64,000 nucleotides of DNA from Rhodococcus koreensis (GTDB taxonomy: Bacteria > Actinomycetota > Actinomycetes > Mycobacteriales > Mycobacteriaceae). Below the pieces are notes generated by a model. It was not told the origin of the DNA, ran no database searches, and saw only the letters and a program-made list of their open reading frames with translations. Below, piece after piece: positions 1 to 8,961 of the stretch (position 1 is its first letter; each line of letters starts with the position of its first letter). The stretch lies in assembly GCF_900105905.1 (NCBI RefSeq), contig NZ_FNSV01000005.1, positions 4,960,001-5,024,000 of the forward strand, read 5' to 3'. The translations under genes and the position numbers were made by a program.

Positions 1-246
1 GTCGGCGACATCATCGCCGGCCGCGGCGTCGACAACGGCTGGGCCGGCGTGATCGTCAACGGCGCGGTCCGCGACTCGGCGATCCTGAAGACCCTGGACA
101 TCGGCGTCAAGGCACTCGGCACCAACCCCCGCAAGAGCACCCAGACCGGCTCCGGTGAGAAGAACGTCCCGATCGAGATCGGCGGCGTGACGTTCAACCC
201 CGGCGAGACCGTGTACAGCGATCAGGACGGCGTCGTCGTCCGCTGA
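1..246 (+). CDS. RraA-like family protein, 3' part (5' end outside window)
   Basis: Only the last 81 residues are present; the reading frame is open from the first base. The fragment has NGAVRDSAIL, the Arg-Asp signature shared by RraA (RNase E activity regulator) and the related 4-hydroxy-4-methyl-2-oxoglutarate aldolases, followed by ALGTNPRKS and a C-terminal strand ending in QDGVVVR, as in this trimeric fold. Family membership is clear. Which of the two activities applies cannot be settled, because the residues that separate true aldolases from RraA lie largely in the missing part. In actinobacteria such genes are usually called RraA although the RNase E partner is poorly defined. A strong hairpin follows the stop codon. 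Confidence 0.85.
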   Translation, partial: VGDIIAGRGVDNGWAGVIVNGAVRDSAILKTLDIGVKALGTNPRKSTQTGSGEKNVPIEIGGVTFNPGETVYSDQDGVVVR

Positions 247-263
247 TCCCGCCGGGAACCTGA

Positions 264-300
264 GCGGCGGGATCGGTCCCCATCGGGACCGACCCGCCGC
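264..300 (+). terminator. Hairpin downstream of the RraA-like gene
   Basis: Two arms of about 16 bases (264-280 and 285-300) pair with a single one-base bulge around a four-base loop, 18 bases after the RraA-like stop codon. No U-tract follows, which is common for actinobacterial terminators. It could also serve the convergent S4-domain gene. Confidence 0.55.
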
Positions 301-401
301 GAGGCGTGCCGGACCGGCCCCGCCGCGCTCGAATGTGCCTGTCTCGCGTCGGGTTCCGTCGCCGACGCACTGTTCCTGCAGCGGTTCGCGACCGCGAGCC
401 G

Positions 402-629
402 TCAGGACTGAGAACTCACCCGAGCCGTCATCCCACCGATCTCCACGACGTCCCCGTCCCGCAACTGCCGACCCCGCCGCACCTCGACCTCACCGTTCAC
501 CGACACGAGTCCGTCGGCGATCACTTCCTTCGCCTCGGCCCCCGACTCGATGAGGTTGGCGAGCTTCAGGAATTGGCCGAGACGGATGGATTCGTCGCGG
601 ATCGGCACGGCGTCGTGAATGTCGGACAT
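402..629 (-). CDS. S4-domain RNA-binding protein (YbcJ-like)
   Basis: A 75-residue protein that consists of little more than one S4 domain. The core RLGQFLKLANLIESGAEAK, a lysine-containing turn, then VSVNGEVEVRRGRQL and DGDVVEI match the S4 fold that binds structured RNA in RluA-type enzymes and ribosomal protein S4. Stand-alone versions of this size (YbcJ type) are thought to bind rRNA or tRNA, but the role is not established. The start at 629 (MSDIHDAV) is preferred over upstream in-frame codons because homologous proteins start near the domain and a purine-rich stretch (GAGGGAAG) precedes it. It is transcribed divergently from lysX, with about 110 bases between the starts. Confidence 0.8.
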   Translation of the reverse strand: MSDIHDAVPIRDESIRLGQFLKLANLIESGAEAKEVIADGLVSVNGEVEVRRGRQLRDGDVVEIGGMTARVSSQS

Positions 630-739
630 GCCTCTATCTTCCCTCTTCACCCAAATCGCGGCCCAACGGCTCACACTGAACACTGGAACATCTGTCTCCC
701 GTGATCGGTACGTATCTCTTGCCGGGAAGGAAACGCTCG

Positions 740-3700
740 ATGTCAGCTAGCACCGAGACACACCACGCGTCCGAGGCCGACCTCACCGCACCACGGCCCC
801 GACCCGCACTCGGCTCGAAGAACGGGCGCCTGCACCAGGTTCCCCACATCGCGGGACTGATCCTGGGCGTCTTCTCGGTGCTCGTATTCCTGTGGAGCAT
901 CTCGCCGGTACTGCGCTACTACGTGCACGTGCCGCGGGAGTACGTCGACACCTACTACTTCGACGCTCCCGACACCAGCCTGTCGTGGGCGCTGGTGGTC
1001 GCGCTGCTCGCGGCGGCGCTGGCGAGCCGCAAGCGCATCGCCTGGTGGCTGCTGACGATCTATCTGACTCTGATCCTGATCACCAACGTGATCGTGAGCA
1101 TCACCGACCGGAACGTGAACGCGATGGTCGCCGCCGTGGTCCAGGTGGTGCTGATCGGAATCCTGATCGCGGCCCGGCCCGAGTTCTACACCCGGGTCCG
1201 GCGCGGTGCAGGCTGGAAAGCGCTGGGCGTGCTCATCGTCGGACTCGCCATCGGCACCCTCGTCGGGTGGGGACTCGTCGAATTGTTCCCCGGCACGCTG
1301 CCGCAGGGCGAGCGTTTCCTGTGGGCGCTCAACCGCGTGACCGCGCTCGCCGCCGCCGACAACGAACAGTTCAGCGGTCGACCACACGGATTCGTCAACA
1401 CGCTCCTCGGCCTGTTCGGCGCGATCGCCCTCCTCGCCGCCGTCATCACCCTGTTCCGCGCCCAGCGCTCCCACAACGCGCTCACCGGCAACGACGAATC
1501 GGCGTTGCGCGGACTGCTGTTGCAGTGCGGCGCCGACGACTCCCTCGGCTACTTCGCCACCCGCCGCGACAAGGCCGTCGTGTTCGCCCCCAGCGGGAAA
1601 GCGGCCATCACGTACCGTGTCGAACTGGGCGTGTGCCTGGCCAGTGGCGATCCGATCGGCGATCCGGAGGCGTGGCCGCACGCGATCGAGGCGTGGCAGG
1701 CGCTCGCGTCCCAATACGGTTGGGCCACCGCCGTGATGGGCGCCAGCGAGACCGGGGCCACCGCCTACAACAAGGCCGGTCTCACCGTCCTCCAACTCGG
1801 CGACGAAGCGATCCTCCGCACCCGCGAGTTCAACCTCAGCGGACGCGACATGCGGCAGGTCCGCCAGGCCGTCACCCGGGTCCGCCGCCAGGGCGTCACC
1901 GTCCGGATCCGCAGGCACCGCGACGTTCCCCCCGAGGAGATGGCCGAGGCCATCCGGCTCGCGGACGCCTGGCGCGACACCGATACCGAGCGCGGCTTCT
2001 CGATGGCTCTCGGCCGGCTCGGTGACCGCCTCGACGGCGACTGCCTGCTCGTGGAGGCCATCGCCGAGGACGGCGAAATCGACGGCATCCTGTCGCTGGT
2101 TCCGTGGGGGCCCACGGGCGTCTCCCTCGACCTGATGCGCCGCAAGCCGACCTCCCCGAACGGCGTGGTCGAGCTGATGGTGTCCGAACTGGCCACCACC
2201 TCCGACCAATTCGGCATCACCAGGGTGTCGCTGAACTTCGCGGTGTTCCGCTCGGTCTTCGAGGAGGGTTCCCGCATCGGTGCCGGACCCATCCTGCGGA
2301 TCTGGCGCTCGATCCTCGTGTTCTTCTCCCGCTGGTGGCAGCTCGAGGCGCTCTACCGGTCCAACGTGAAGTACCAGCCGGAGTGGGTGCCGCGGTTCCT
2401 CTGCTTCGAGGACAACCGGCAATTGCTGCGCGTCGGCTTCGCCTCGGCCGTCGCGGAAGGATTCGTGACGTTGCCCCGGTTCGGCCGTTCCGGAACCCAC
2501 GACGCCATCGCGCACACCGGCCACCACGCCGCGGTCCCCGCCGCACTCGTCGCCGCCGAGGGACTTCACTCCGACGGCAGCGCACCCGGCGAGGGGCTCG
2601 CGCCGACGGCGACCGGACCGAAGCGTCCCGAACAGGTCCGCGTCCGGCTCGACAAGTTGGCCGGCCTCGCGGAACAGGGCATCGACCCGTACCCGGTCGC
2701 ATATCCGCCCTCCCACACGGTGACCGAGGCCGTGGAGTCGCCGGAGGGGACCACCGTCCGCATCGCCGGCCGCCTGCTCCGGATCCGCGACTACGGCGGC
2801 GTCGTGTTCGCGGTGGTCCGGGACTGGTCCGGCGACATCCAGATCCTCGTCGACGAGGCACGGGTGGGTACCGATCGAATCCGGGCGTTCGCCGCCGAAT
2901 TCGACCTCGGTGACCTCATCGAGGTCGCCGGCGTCATCGGATACAGCCGTCGTGGTGCGCTGTCGCTGCTCGCGAACGAGTGGCGCATGACCGGCAAGTG
3001 CCTGCACCCCCTGCCCGACAAGTGGAAGGGCCTGTCCGACCCGGAAACCCGGGTGCGGCAGCGGTACGTGGACCTCGCCATCAACTCCGACGCCCGCCGC
3101 CTGCTCGAGGCCCGCAGCGCCGTCGTGAAGTCGCTGCGCGATTCGCTCGGCGGCCGCGGCTTCCTCGAGGTGGAGACCCCGATCCTGCAGCAGGTGCACG
3201 GCGGCGCCAACGCGGCCCCGTTCCTCACCCACATCAACGCCTACAACCTGGATCTGTACCTGCGGATCGCGCCGGAGTTGTACCTCAAGCGGCTGTGCGT
3301 CGCAGGCATGGAGAAGGTGTTCGAGATCGGCCGCGTCTTCCGCAACGAGGGCGTCGATTTCAAGCACAACCCGGAATTCACGATCCTCGAGGCGTACGAG
3401 GCGCACAGCGACTACGAGAAGATGATGGTCCTGTGCCGAGAGCTCATCCAGACGGCGGCGGTCGCGGCGTACGGACGCGAGATCATCATGCGGCCGGGCC
3501 CCGACGGCGCGCTGGTGGAGGTCGACATCTCCGGCGAATGGCCCGTCAAGACGATGCACCAGGCCGTCGCCGAGAAACTCGGCGTCGACGTCTCCCCCGA
3601 GACGCCGCTCGCGGAACTGCAGCGACTGTGCGACGAACACGAGATCCCGTACCAGTCGGCGTGGGACGCCGGCGCCGTGGCGCAGGAAATGTACGAGCAC

Positions 3701-4081
3701 CTGGTGGAGGACTACACCGAGTTTCCCACGTTCTACACCAACTTCCCGACGTCGATGTCACCGCTGACGCGGCCGCATCCCACGATCCCGGGGGTCGCCG
3801 CGAAGTGGGACCTCGTCGCGTGGGGCATCGAACTCGGCACCGCGTACAGCGAACTCACCGACCCGGTGGATCAGCGGAACCGGCTCACCGAGCAGTCGAT
3901 GCTCGCGGCCGGCGGCGACGAGGAGGCGATGGAACTCGACGAGGACTTCCTGCAGGCCCTCGAGCACGCCATGCCCCCGACCGGTGGGCTCGGCATGGGC
4001 GTCGACCGGGTGGTCATGCTCATCACCGGCGGCAGCATCCGCGAAACCCTCGCCTTCCCCCTGGCCAAGCCGAGGCAATGA
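740..4081 (+). CDS. lysX: LysX: bifunctional lysyl-phosphatidylglycerol synthase / lysyl-tRNA synthetase
   Basis: A fusion of about 1113 residues. The N-terminal part has about seven membrane segments (residues 30-260) and then an MprF-type lysyl transferase domain (about 265-580, DUF2156; SLNFAVFRSVFEEG). The C-terminal part is a class II lysyl-tRNA synthetase: OB-fold anticodon domain, motif 2 around VFEIGRVFRNEGVDFKHNPEF and motif 3 GLGMGVDRVVMLITGG. It charges tRNA-Lys and transfers lysine to phosphatidylglycerol, which lowers the negative surface charge and protects against cationic peptides, as known for mycobacterial LysX. The ATG at 740 is chosen over GTG 701 because GGGAAGG sits 9 bases upstream. 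Its stop overlaps the next start (ATGA), so the two are probably translationally coupled. A separate housekeeping LysRS is expected elsewhere. Confidence 0.95.
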   Translation: MSASTETHHASEADLTAPRPRPALGSKNGRLHQVPHIAGLILGVFSVLVFLWSISPVLRYYVHVPREYVDTYYFDAPDTSLSWALVVALLAAALASRKRIAWWLLTIYLTLILITNVIVSITDRNVNAMVAAVVQVVLIGILIAARPEFYTRVRRGAGWKALGVLIVGLAIGTLVGWGLVELFPGTLPQGERFLWALNRVTALAAADNEQFSGRPHGFVNTLLGLFGAIALLAAVITLFRAQRSHNALTGNDESALRGLLLQCGADDSLGYFATRRDKAVVFAPSGKAAITYRVELGVCLASGDPIGDPEAWPHAIEAWQALASQYGWATAVMGASETGATAYNKAGLTVLQLGDEAILRTREFNLSGRDMRQVRQAVTRVRRQGVTVRIRRHRDVPPEEMAEAIRLADAWRDTDTERGFSMALGRLGDRLDGDCLLVEAIAEDGEIDGILSLVPWGPTGVSLDLMRRKPTSPNGVVELMVSELATTSDQFGITRVSLNFAVFRSVFEEGSRIGAGPILRIWRSILVFFSRWWQLEALYRSNVKYQPEWVPRFLCFEDNRQLLRVGFASAVAEGFVTLPRFGRSGTHDAIAHTGHHAAVPAALVAAEGLHSDGSAPGEGLAPTATGPKRPEQVRVRLDKLAGLAEQGIDPYPVAYPPSHTVTEAVESPEGTTVRIAGRLLRIRDYGGVVFAVVRDWSGDIQILVDEARVGTDRIRAFAAEFDLGDLIEVAGVIGYSRRGALSLLANEWRMTGKCLHPLPDKWKGLSDPETRVRQRYVDLAINSDARRLLEARSAVVKSLRDSLGGRGFLEVETPILQQVHGGANAAPFLTHINAYNLDLYLRIAPELYLKRLCVAGMEKVFEIGRVFRNEGVDFKHNPEFTILEAYEAHSDYEKMMVLCRELIQTAAVAAYGREIIMRPGPDGALVEVDISGEWPVKTMHQAVAEKLGVDVSPETPLAELQRLCDEHEIPYQSAWDAGAVAQEMYEHLVEDYTEFPTFYTNFPTSMSPLTRPHPTIPGVAAKWDLVAWGIELGTAYSELTDPVDQRNRLTEQSMLAAGGDEEAMELDEDFLQALEHAMPPTGGLGMGVDRVVMLITGGSIRETLAFPLAKPRQ

Positions 4082-4758
4082 CCGCCCGTGGCCGGGTGGC
4101 CGTCGCGGCTCTGCTGATCCTCGGCGCCGTGGGCTACGCGTCGTGGCTGCTCGAATTCGTCCTCGACACCGGCATCGATCCGCTGCGGGGGTTCGCGAGC
4201 GAACTCGCCGCCGCGGACCAGCCCTACGGATTCTGGTTCCGCACCGGCGACCTGCTGACCGGATGTATCGTCGCCGTGGCCGGGGTCCTCGGACTGTCGC
4301 GGTACTCGCAGGGCTGGGTGACGGCGGTCGGGTGGATCGCACTGATCGTGTTCGCATTCGCGACCGTCGCGGATTCGCGCCTGCCGATGAGTTGCGCGGC
4401 CACCAACGACCCCGTCTGCGCCGCGCGTGAGGCCGGCGGACACCTGCCCCTCACCCATGATCTACACGCCATGACCAGCGCGTCCGCGTCGACGGGAGCC
4501 GTGGTGTCGTGCCTGGCGTTCCTGTTGGCCGCGTTCCGCTACCGCTGGCCGACGTGGTTGAAAATTACCGGCGTGGCCGTGGCGACGGTGTTCGTCGGGG
4601 GCACGGTGTGGACCCTGACGGCCGCCGGGTTGCGCGGCCAACAGGACGCCTGGCTCGGACTCGGCCAGCGCGTCCAACTGCTCGCGTTTTGCGGTTGGCT
4701 GATCTTCGTGGCGCTCAGCGTGATTCACGTCACCCCGGAAAGGGATGGTTCCACGTGA
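4078..4758 (+). CDS. DUF998-type integral membrane protein
   Basis: A 226-residue protein with about six hydrophobic segments, the first at residues 6-24 (VAVAALLILGAVGYASWLLEF). The motif GFASELAAADQPYGFWFRTGDLLTG and the pair of extracytoplasmic cysteines in RLPMSCAATNDPVCAAREAGG are typical of the DUF998 family of polytopic proteins, which has no assigned function. It starts inside the lysX stop codon (ATGA) and its own stop overlaps the GTG of the next gene, so lysX, this gene and the hydrolase appear to be one coupled unit. A role in membrane lipid homeostasis next to LysX is plausible but only inferred from position. Confidence 0.8.
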   Translation: MTARGRVAVAALLILGAVGYASWLLEFVLDTGIDPLRGFASELAAADQPYGFWFRTGDLLTGCIVAVAGVLGLSRYSQGWVTAVGWIALIVFAFATVADSRLPMSCAATNDPVCAAREAGGHLPLTHDLHAMTSASASTGAVVSCLAFLLAAFRYRWPTWLKITGVAVATVFVGGTVWTLTAAGLRGQQDAWLGLGQRVQLLAFCGWLIFVALSVIHVTPERDGST

Positions 4759-4761
4759 AAC
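4748..4761 (+). promoter_or_regulatory. parS-like ParB-binding site
   Basis: GTTCCACGTGAAAC matches the near-universal bacterial parS core GTTTCACGTGAAAC at 13 of 14 positions. It spans the junction of two genes and contains the stop codon of one and the GTG start of the next. The rest of the window has no comparably good match. Position within about 100 kb of oriC fits parS placement in actinobacteria. A chance occurrence, given its position in coding sequence, is possible. Confidence 0.5.
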
Positions 4762-5591
4762 GTCCTGGGGAAATGGTGGCGGGAGTGCATGTGGTCGTCG
4801 ACGGCGACGGCCCACCCGTCGTCCTCTACGGCGGCCTCGGCGGGAACTGGTTCGACTGGGACGAGGTAGTGAGACTGCTGTCCGGGATCTGCCTCGTCGT
4901 ACGGATCGATCGACCCGGATACGGACTCAGTCCCCCCTCCGGCGATCGGCCGTCCGCTCGTGGCGAGGCCGACAGAATCGCCGGCGTCCTCGACGCGCTT
5001 CGGGTGACCACCCCGGCCGTGCTCGTCGGCCACTCGCTCGGCGGCATCTACGTCGAGGCGTTCGCGCGGCTGTACCCCGAGCGAACCGGCGGCGTGATCC
5101 TGCTCGACGCCACCGTCACCACCCGCCCGCACCGCGTGATCCCGACCCGGTGGCGCGTCACGGCAGGCAGGCGGGTGGCCCGGGCGGCCAGCGCGGTGGG
5201 ACTGCAGAAACTCCTCGGCCCCACGGTCCGCCGGATCCTGAACCATTCGACACCACCCGACGGGTTCGCCCCGGACACCCGCCAGTGGGTCGAGCGAATC
5301 TACCGCGAGCCCGCCTACCTCGAATCCTCGATCGTCGAGAACGCGTCGTACCCGGCGCTGGCCCAGGAACTGGCCGCACTGCGCGAGACCACGACGATCA
5401 CGGCGCCCGTCGTCGTGGCCGCCGCCCACACCGGCCGCACGACGCCCTGGGGGTCGGCGTGGATCCGCACGCAAAGGCAGTTCGCGCAATTCCTCGGCGC
5501 CGCGTTCCGCGTCGTGCGACCCGCGCACCACCACGCGATGATCGATCAGCCCGGCCAGATCGCGGCGTTGGTGCGGGAGCTGGCAAGCTGA
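4755..5591 (+). CDS. Alpha/beta hydrolase
   Basis: A 278-residue alpha/beta hydrolase. Strand and oxyanion region GPPVVLYGGLGGNWFDWDEV, nucleophile elbow GHSLGG (serine near residue 97) and a C-terminal HHHAMI that supplies the catalytic histidine are visible; the acid residue is not obvious. It is probably an esterase or lipase with unknown substrate. GTG 4755 overlaps the preceding stop (GTGA) and lies behind AAGGGATGG, so it is preferred to ATG 4773. No signal peptide is seen, so it should be cytoplasmic. The next gene starts 5 bases after the stop. Confidence 0.82.
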   Translation: MKRPGEMVAGVHVVVDGDGPPVVLYGGLGGNWFDWDEVVRLLSGICLVVRIDRPGYGLSPPSGDRPSARGEADRIAGVLDALRVTTPAVLVGHSLGGIYVEAFARLYPERTGGVILLDATVTTRPHRVIPTRWRVTAGRRVARAASAVGLQKLLGPTVRRILNHSTPPDGFAPDTRQWVERIYREPAYLESSIVENASYPALAQELAALRETTTITAPVVVAAAHTGRTTPWGSAWIRTQRQFAQFLGAAFRVVRPAHHHAMIDQPGQIAALVRELAS

Positions 5592-5596
5592 GCTGC

Positions 5597-6196
5597 GTGC
5601 AACTGCTATTGATCCGCCACGCGCTGCCCGAGCTCGTCACCACGTCCGGCGGGCGCGCAGACCCCGCACTGACCGAGGAAGGTCACGCGCAGGCCAAGCG
5701 GCTGCCCGCCGCTCTGGCCCCGTACCGCATCGCCCGGATCGTGAGCAGCCCGCAACGCCGCGCACTCGAGACGGCGGCGCCGGTCGCCGAGGCGCTCAAC
5801 CTTCCCGTCACCGAGTACGTCGGGCTCGCGGAATACGACTACGACCTCGACCACTACATCCCGTTCCACGAGGCGGAAGCTCACGCGCCGGAGGCCTACG
5901 CCCGCATCCGGGCAGGCGAGTTCCCGAAGTCCGTCGACGCCGACGCGTTCCGCACCAGGGTGTTCGAATCCCTCGGCCGCATCGTCGAGGAGTCCGGTCA
6001 CGAGGACACCGTCGCGGTGTTCGCCCACGGCGGCGTCATCAACGTGTTCCTGCAGGAGCTTCTCGGCCTCGACCGGCCCCTCGTGTTCCCGATCGAATAC
6101 GTGTCCGTGACGCGGGTGCTCGTCTCCCGCAGCGGTGAGCGACGGGTGGCGTCGGTCAACGAGACCGGCCACGTCCGGGACATGCTGCGTCGGTAG
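5597..6196 (+). CDS. Histidine phosphatase family protein (phosphoglycerate mutase-like)
   Basis: A 199-residue branch-1 histidine phosphatase. LLIRHALPE near the N-terminus carries the phospho-accepting histidine in the RH motif; the second catalytic histidine is in VFAHGGVINVF. The length fits small phosphatases rather than glycolytic mutase. The substrate is unknown. GTG 5597 is chosen because the protein then begins directly at the first beta strand (VQLLLIRHA), as in the family. It is the last gene of the lysX unit and converges on the actin-like gene, 16 bases from its stop. Confidence 0.85.
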   Translation: MQLLLIRHALPELVTTSGGRADPALTEEGHAQAKRLPAALAPYRIARIVSSPQRRALETAAPVAEALNLPVTEYVGLAEYDYDLDHYIPFHEAEAHAPEAYARIRAGEFPKSVDADAFRTRVFESLGRIVEESGHEDTVAVFAHGGVINVFLQELLGLDRPLVFPIEYVSVTRVLVSRSGERRVASVNETGHVRDMLRR

Positions 6197-6212
6197 AACC
6201 CGCTCCGATCCG

Positions 6213-7430
6213 CTAGAGGCCGGGAATCCGGGGCAGCGGAGGAAGCGGCGGGGGCGGCGGGAGGGTCGGCAGCTGAATCTGCGGCAGACCGGGAATGAGG
6301 GGTCGCGGGGCGGGGGCCGGTGCGGGCGCAGGTTCCGGCACGCTCGCCTCCTGCTGGGCCGGCTCCGGAATCGACACCGCGGCCGGCGGTGGCGCCGCCG
6401 GTGACGGCGCGGGCGACGGTGACGTCTCCTCGGAGCTCGGCTGAGTGGCGACCGGACGTGCGTCACCGTCGGAGCTCTGGCTACCACCGAAGCCGAGACC
6501 GAGACCGATCACGGCGACGACGGCCAGCGCACCGCCTGCCAGCGCACCACCGCGGATCACGGGTTTGGCGAACCTCTCGGCGCCGCCGCGGTCCGAAGAG
6601 TCCGCGCGGTCCTGTGCCAGCAGCGCAGCGCCTTCCGCGGCCACCAGTTCGGGCTGCACCGGCACGATCACGGGGAGCGCGAGCCACGATTCCATCAGGG
6701 ACGCGACCAGCGGGATATGCGCGCCGCCCCCGATCAGAACCACCGCGTCGGCACCACGCCCGGACGATTCGATCACCTCGCGGGCCAGACGCGCCGACGC
6801 CTCGACGGGACGGACGATGAGCGAATCGAGATTGTCCTGCGAGAGCAGCAGCAGACCGCCGTCGCCGGGTACGCAGACCGCGGTGTTGGTCGACAGTTCC
6901 TCCTTGGCCCGCCGGCAGCGTTCGGTGAGCGCCCAATCCGCGGCCTCGTCGACCGGGTGGGCAATGCGTTCCTGCTCGAGCTGGTGGTCGCGGATCAAGC
7001 GATCGATCCCGTCGCCGCTGATCTCGTCGGTACGCGCCGACGAGAGCACCGCACCGGTGAATCGGTCGACCACGGTGACGGTGAGGCCGGAACTGCCGAG
7101 GTCGTAGAACGCGAGCGTCGAATGGTCGCCGAGCTGTCCCGACGCCTCGAGCATCCAGAGCGCCGCAGTCACTTCCGGGACCAGATGGCAGTCGATCGCG
7201 GCCTCCACGGCAGCGGCCTGCGCCTCGTCCCGATACGCGACACCGAAGACCTGCACGTCGTCGTCGGCGGAGCGCTCGGCCATCACCGTTTCGATGGAGT
7301 CGGCAACCAGCAATTCCGGTTGGGTGTGGGCCGAATCCACGGGAAATGACCGGAATACGGCCCCCTCGTCGTCCGGGTACGCCACGCGCACCGCGCTGGC
7401 ACCGACGGATACACCGAGAACTGAAACCAT
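6213..7430 (-). CDS. Membrane-anchored actin/Hsp70-fold protein, paralogue A
   Basis: A 405-residue protein with three parts. Residues 1-260 form an ASKHA (actin/Hsp70-type) ATPase-like domain: LGVSVGASAVR at the N-terminus is the phosphate-1 loop, FYDLGSSGLTVTVVD the phosphate-2 loop, and VLIGGGAHIPLV the adenosine loop. No Hsp70 substrate-binding domain follows. Instead there is one transmembrane segment (GGALAGGALAVVAVIGLGLGF, about residues 285-306) and a proline-rich tail ending in LPPLPRIPGL. The ATPase domain should be cytoplasmic and the tail outside. It is a tandem paralogue of the next gene, sharing its promoter sequence and C-terminal LPRIPGL. The function is unknown. The start has no ribosome-binding site but a TATAGT hexamer 6 bases upstream. 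Confidence 0.8.
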   Translation of the reverse strand: MVSVLGVSVGASAVRVAYPDDEGAVFRSFPVDSAHTQPELLVADSIETVMAERSADDDVQVFGVAYRDEAQAAAVEAAIDCHLVPEVTAALWMLEASGQLGDHSTLAFYDLGSSGLTVTVVDRFTGAVLSSARTDEISGDGIDRLIRDHQLEQERIAHPVDEAADWALTERCRRAKEELSTNTAVCVPGDGGLLLLSQDNLDSLIVRPVEASARLAREVIESSGRGADAVVLIGGGAHIPLVASLMESWLALPVIVPVQPELVAAEGAALLAQDRADSSDRGGAERFAKPVIRGGALAGGALAVVAVIGLGLGFGGSQSSDGDARPVATQPSSEETSPSPAPSPAAPPPAAVSIPEPAQQEASVPEPAPAPAPAPRPLIPGLPQIQLPTLPPPPPLPPLPRIPGL

Positions 7431-7435
7431 GGAAA

Positions 7436-7455
7436 GACTATAACGGTTTGGTCAC
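7436..7455 (-). promoter_or_regulatory. Promoter of paralogue A, TATAGT -10 element (leaderless type)
   Basis: TATAGT (7437-7442) ends 6 bases before the ATG at 7430. The 20 bases here match the 20 bases upstream of the paralogous gene at 18 positions, so the promoter appears to have been duplicated with the gene. No clear -35 hexamer is seen. Confidence 0.55.
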
Positions 7456-7500
7456 GACAGGCGTGCCGGGGCCTCACTGCGACCGCCGTCGTTATTCGGC

Positions 7501-8955
7501 TCAGAGCCCGGGGATCCGCGGCAATTCCAGCGGTGCGGGCGGCGGAATCGTCGGCATCTGGAACTGCGGCAGACCCGGGATCAGCGGAGCGGGTTCCGTC
7601 GTCGTCGGCGGAGCCGACGTGTCGGTCGGCGCGACACTCTGCGTATCGGGGGCGACCGGCGCCTGCGTCGGACTCTGCGTCCGCGTCTGCGTCCGTGGCT
7701 GATACGTGCTGCGCACCTCGGTCTGCGGCGGGATCACCGGCTGCTCGTCGACGACCGACGGAGCCGCCTCCACCGGCGGGGGCACTTCCGCGGTCGTCGT
7801 GGACTGCGGCGGTGCGGCCTGTTGCGCGGCGGGCGCCTCCGTCGTCGCCTGTGTGACGGCCGGCTGGGCGTCCTCCTCCGAACCCTGCAGAAGGTCGGTG
7901 CCGAAGCCGAGTCCGAGACCGACCGCGGCGACCACGGCAACGCCGGCGAGGACGAGGCCACGACGCTTCCGGGCCGGTGCGATCGCCTCGTCCGAGTACG
8001 AGTGCGAGGACGAATGCCACAGGGCCTGCGTCTCGGGTTCCAGCTCCAGCTCAGGTTCGTGCTCCGGCACCGGCTGGGGCAGGGGTGCCACGAACTCGTC
8101 GAACGTCGGGAGCGCCAGCAGGGCCGCACCCTCCGCCGCCACCAATTCGGGTTGCGCGGGGACGATCACGGGAAGATCGAGCCAGGACTCCATCACCGAC
8201 GCGACCAACGGAATGTGCGCGCCGCCGCCGATCAGCACCGCGGCGTCGGGGGCGCGTCCCGATCGGCGGATGACCTCGCGGGTGAGGCGCGCCGAGGTCT
8301 CGACGGGGCCCACGATGAGCGAATCGAAGCTGTCCTGCGACAGGAGCAGCAGACCCCCCTCGCCCGGCATGCACACCGCGCCGTTCGTGGACAGCTGCTC
8401 TTTCGCGTCGCGGCACCGCGCGGCGAGCGCGAAGGCGGCCGCAGCGTCGGCGGGATGCGCGAAGCGGTGCAGTTCGAGTTGGTTGTCGCAGATCAGCCGG
8501 TCGACGAGGTCGCCGCTGATCTGATCCGAGCGCGCACTGCTGAGCACCATGCCGGTGTCGCGGTCGAGGACGGTGACGGTGAGACCCGAACTGCCGAGGT
8601 CGTAGAACACGAGCGTCGAGTGGTCGCCGAGTTCCCCGGACATCTCCAGCATCTGCAGCGCGGCCGTGACTTCGGGGACCAGTTGGAAGTTGCCGATCTG
8701 CAGCCGGGCCATCGCAGCCTGCATGGCACCGGCCTGCGCGTCGTCCTGGTACGCGACGCCGATGGCCTCCACCACGTCGGTCTCGTCCCGCTCGGCGAGC
8801 ACCGTCCCGATGGATTCGGCGGCGAGCTCCGCCGGCCGTTCGAGTGTTGCGGTCACCGACCGCGATTGGAAGGTCGGGGTTTCGAGGCTCACGGCGTCGT
8901 GGCACGCGAAGCGCACCGCGCTGGCGCCGACGGATACACCGAGAACTGAAGTCAT
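7501..8955 (-). CDS. Membrane-anchored actin/Hsp70-fold protein, paralogue B
   Basis: A 484-residue protein with the layout of its neighbour: ASKHA-type domain (residues 1-290; LGVSVGASAVR, FYDLGSSGLTVTVLD, VLIGGGAHIPLVASVMESW), an acidic linker rich in PEHEPELELEPE, a basic stop-transfer KRR, one membrane segment (GLVLAGVAVVAAVGLGLGFG) and a long Pro/Thr/Gln tail ending in LELPRIPGL. The nucleotide loops look intact. The start at 8955 aligns exactly with the start of paralogue A and has a TATAGT hexamer 7 bases upstream. Upstream in-frame codons encode nothing family-like. It is 70 bases upstream of paralogue A on the same strand, each with its own promoter. It is commonly called Hsp70 family protein, but nothing here indicates chaperone activity. 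Confidence 0.8.
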   Translation of the reverse strand: MTSVLGVSVGASAVRFACHDAVSLETPTFQSRSVTATLERPAELAAESIGTVLAERDETDVVEAIGVAYQDDAQAGAMQAAMARLQIGNFQLVPEVTAALQMLEMSGELGDHSTLVFYDLGSSGLTVTVLDRDTGMVLSSARSDQISGDLVDRLICDNQLELHRFAHPADAAAAFALAARCRDAKEQLSTNGAVCMPGEGGLLLLSQDSFDSLIVGPVETSARLTREVIRRSGRAPDAAVLIGGGAHIPLVASVMESWLDLPVIVPAQPELVAAEGAALLALPTFDEFVAPLPQPVPEHEPELELEPETQALWHSSSHSYSDEAIAPARKRRGLVLAGVAVVAAVGLGLGFGTDLLQGSEEDAQPAVTQATTEAPAAQQAAPPQSTTTAEVPPPVEAAPSVVDEQPVIPPQTEVRSTYQPRTQTRTQSPTQAPVAPDTQSVAPTDTSAPPTTTEPAPLIPGLPQFQMPTIPPPAPLELPRIPGL

Positions 8956-8961
8956 GCCGCC

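Noticed and set aside
743..3700. A 985-codon open frame antisense to lysX.
   Set aside because: High-GC codon use leaves the opposite frame open. The product is rich in Arg, His, Asp and Gly with no domain, whereas the sense frame encodes a complete LysX.
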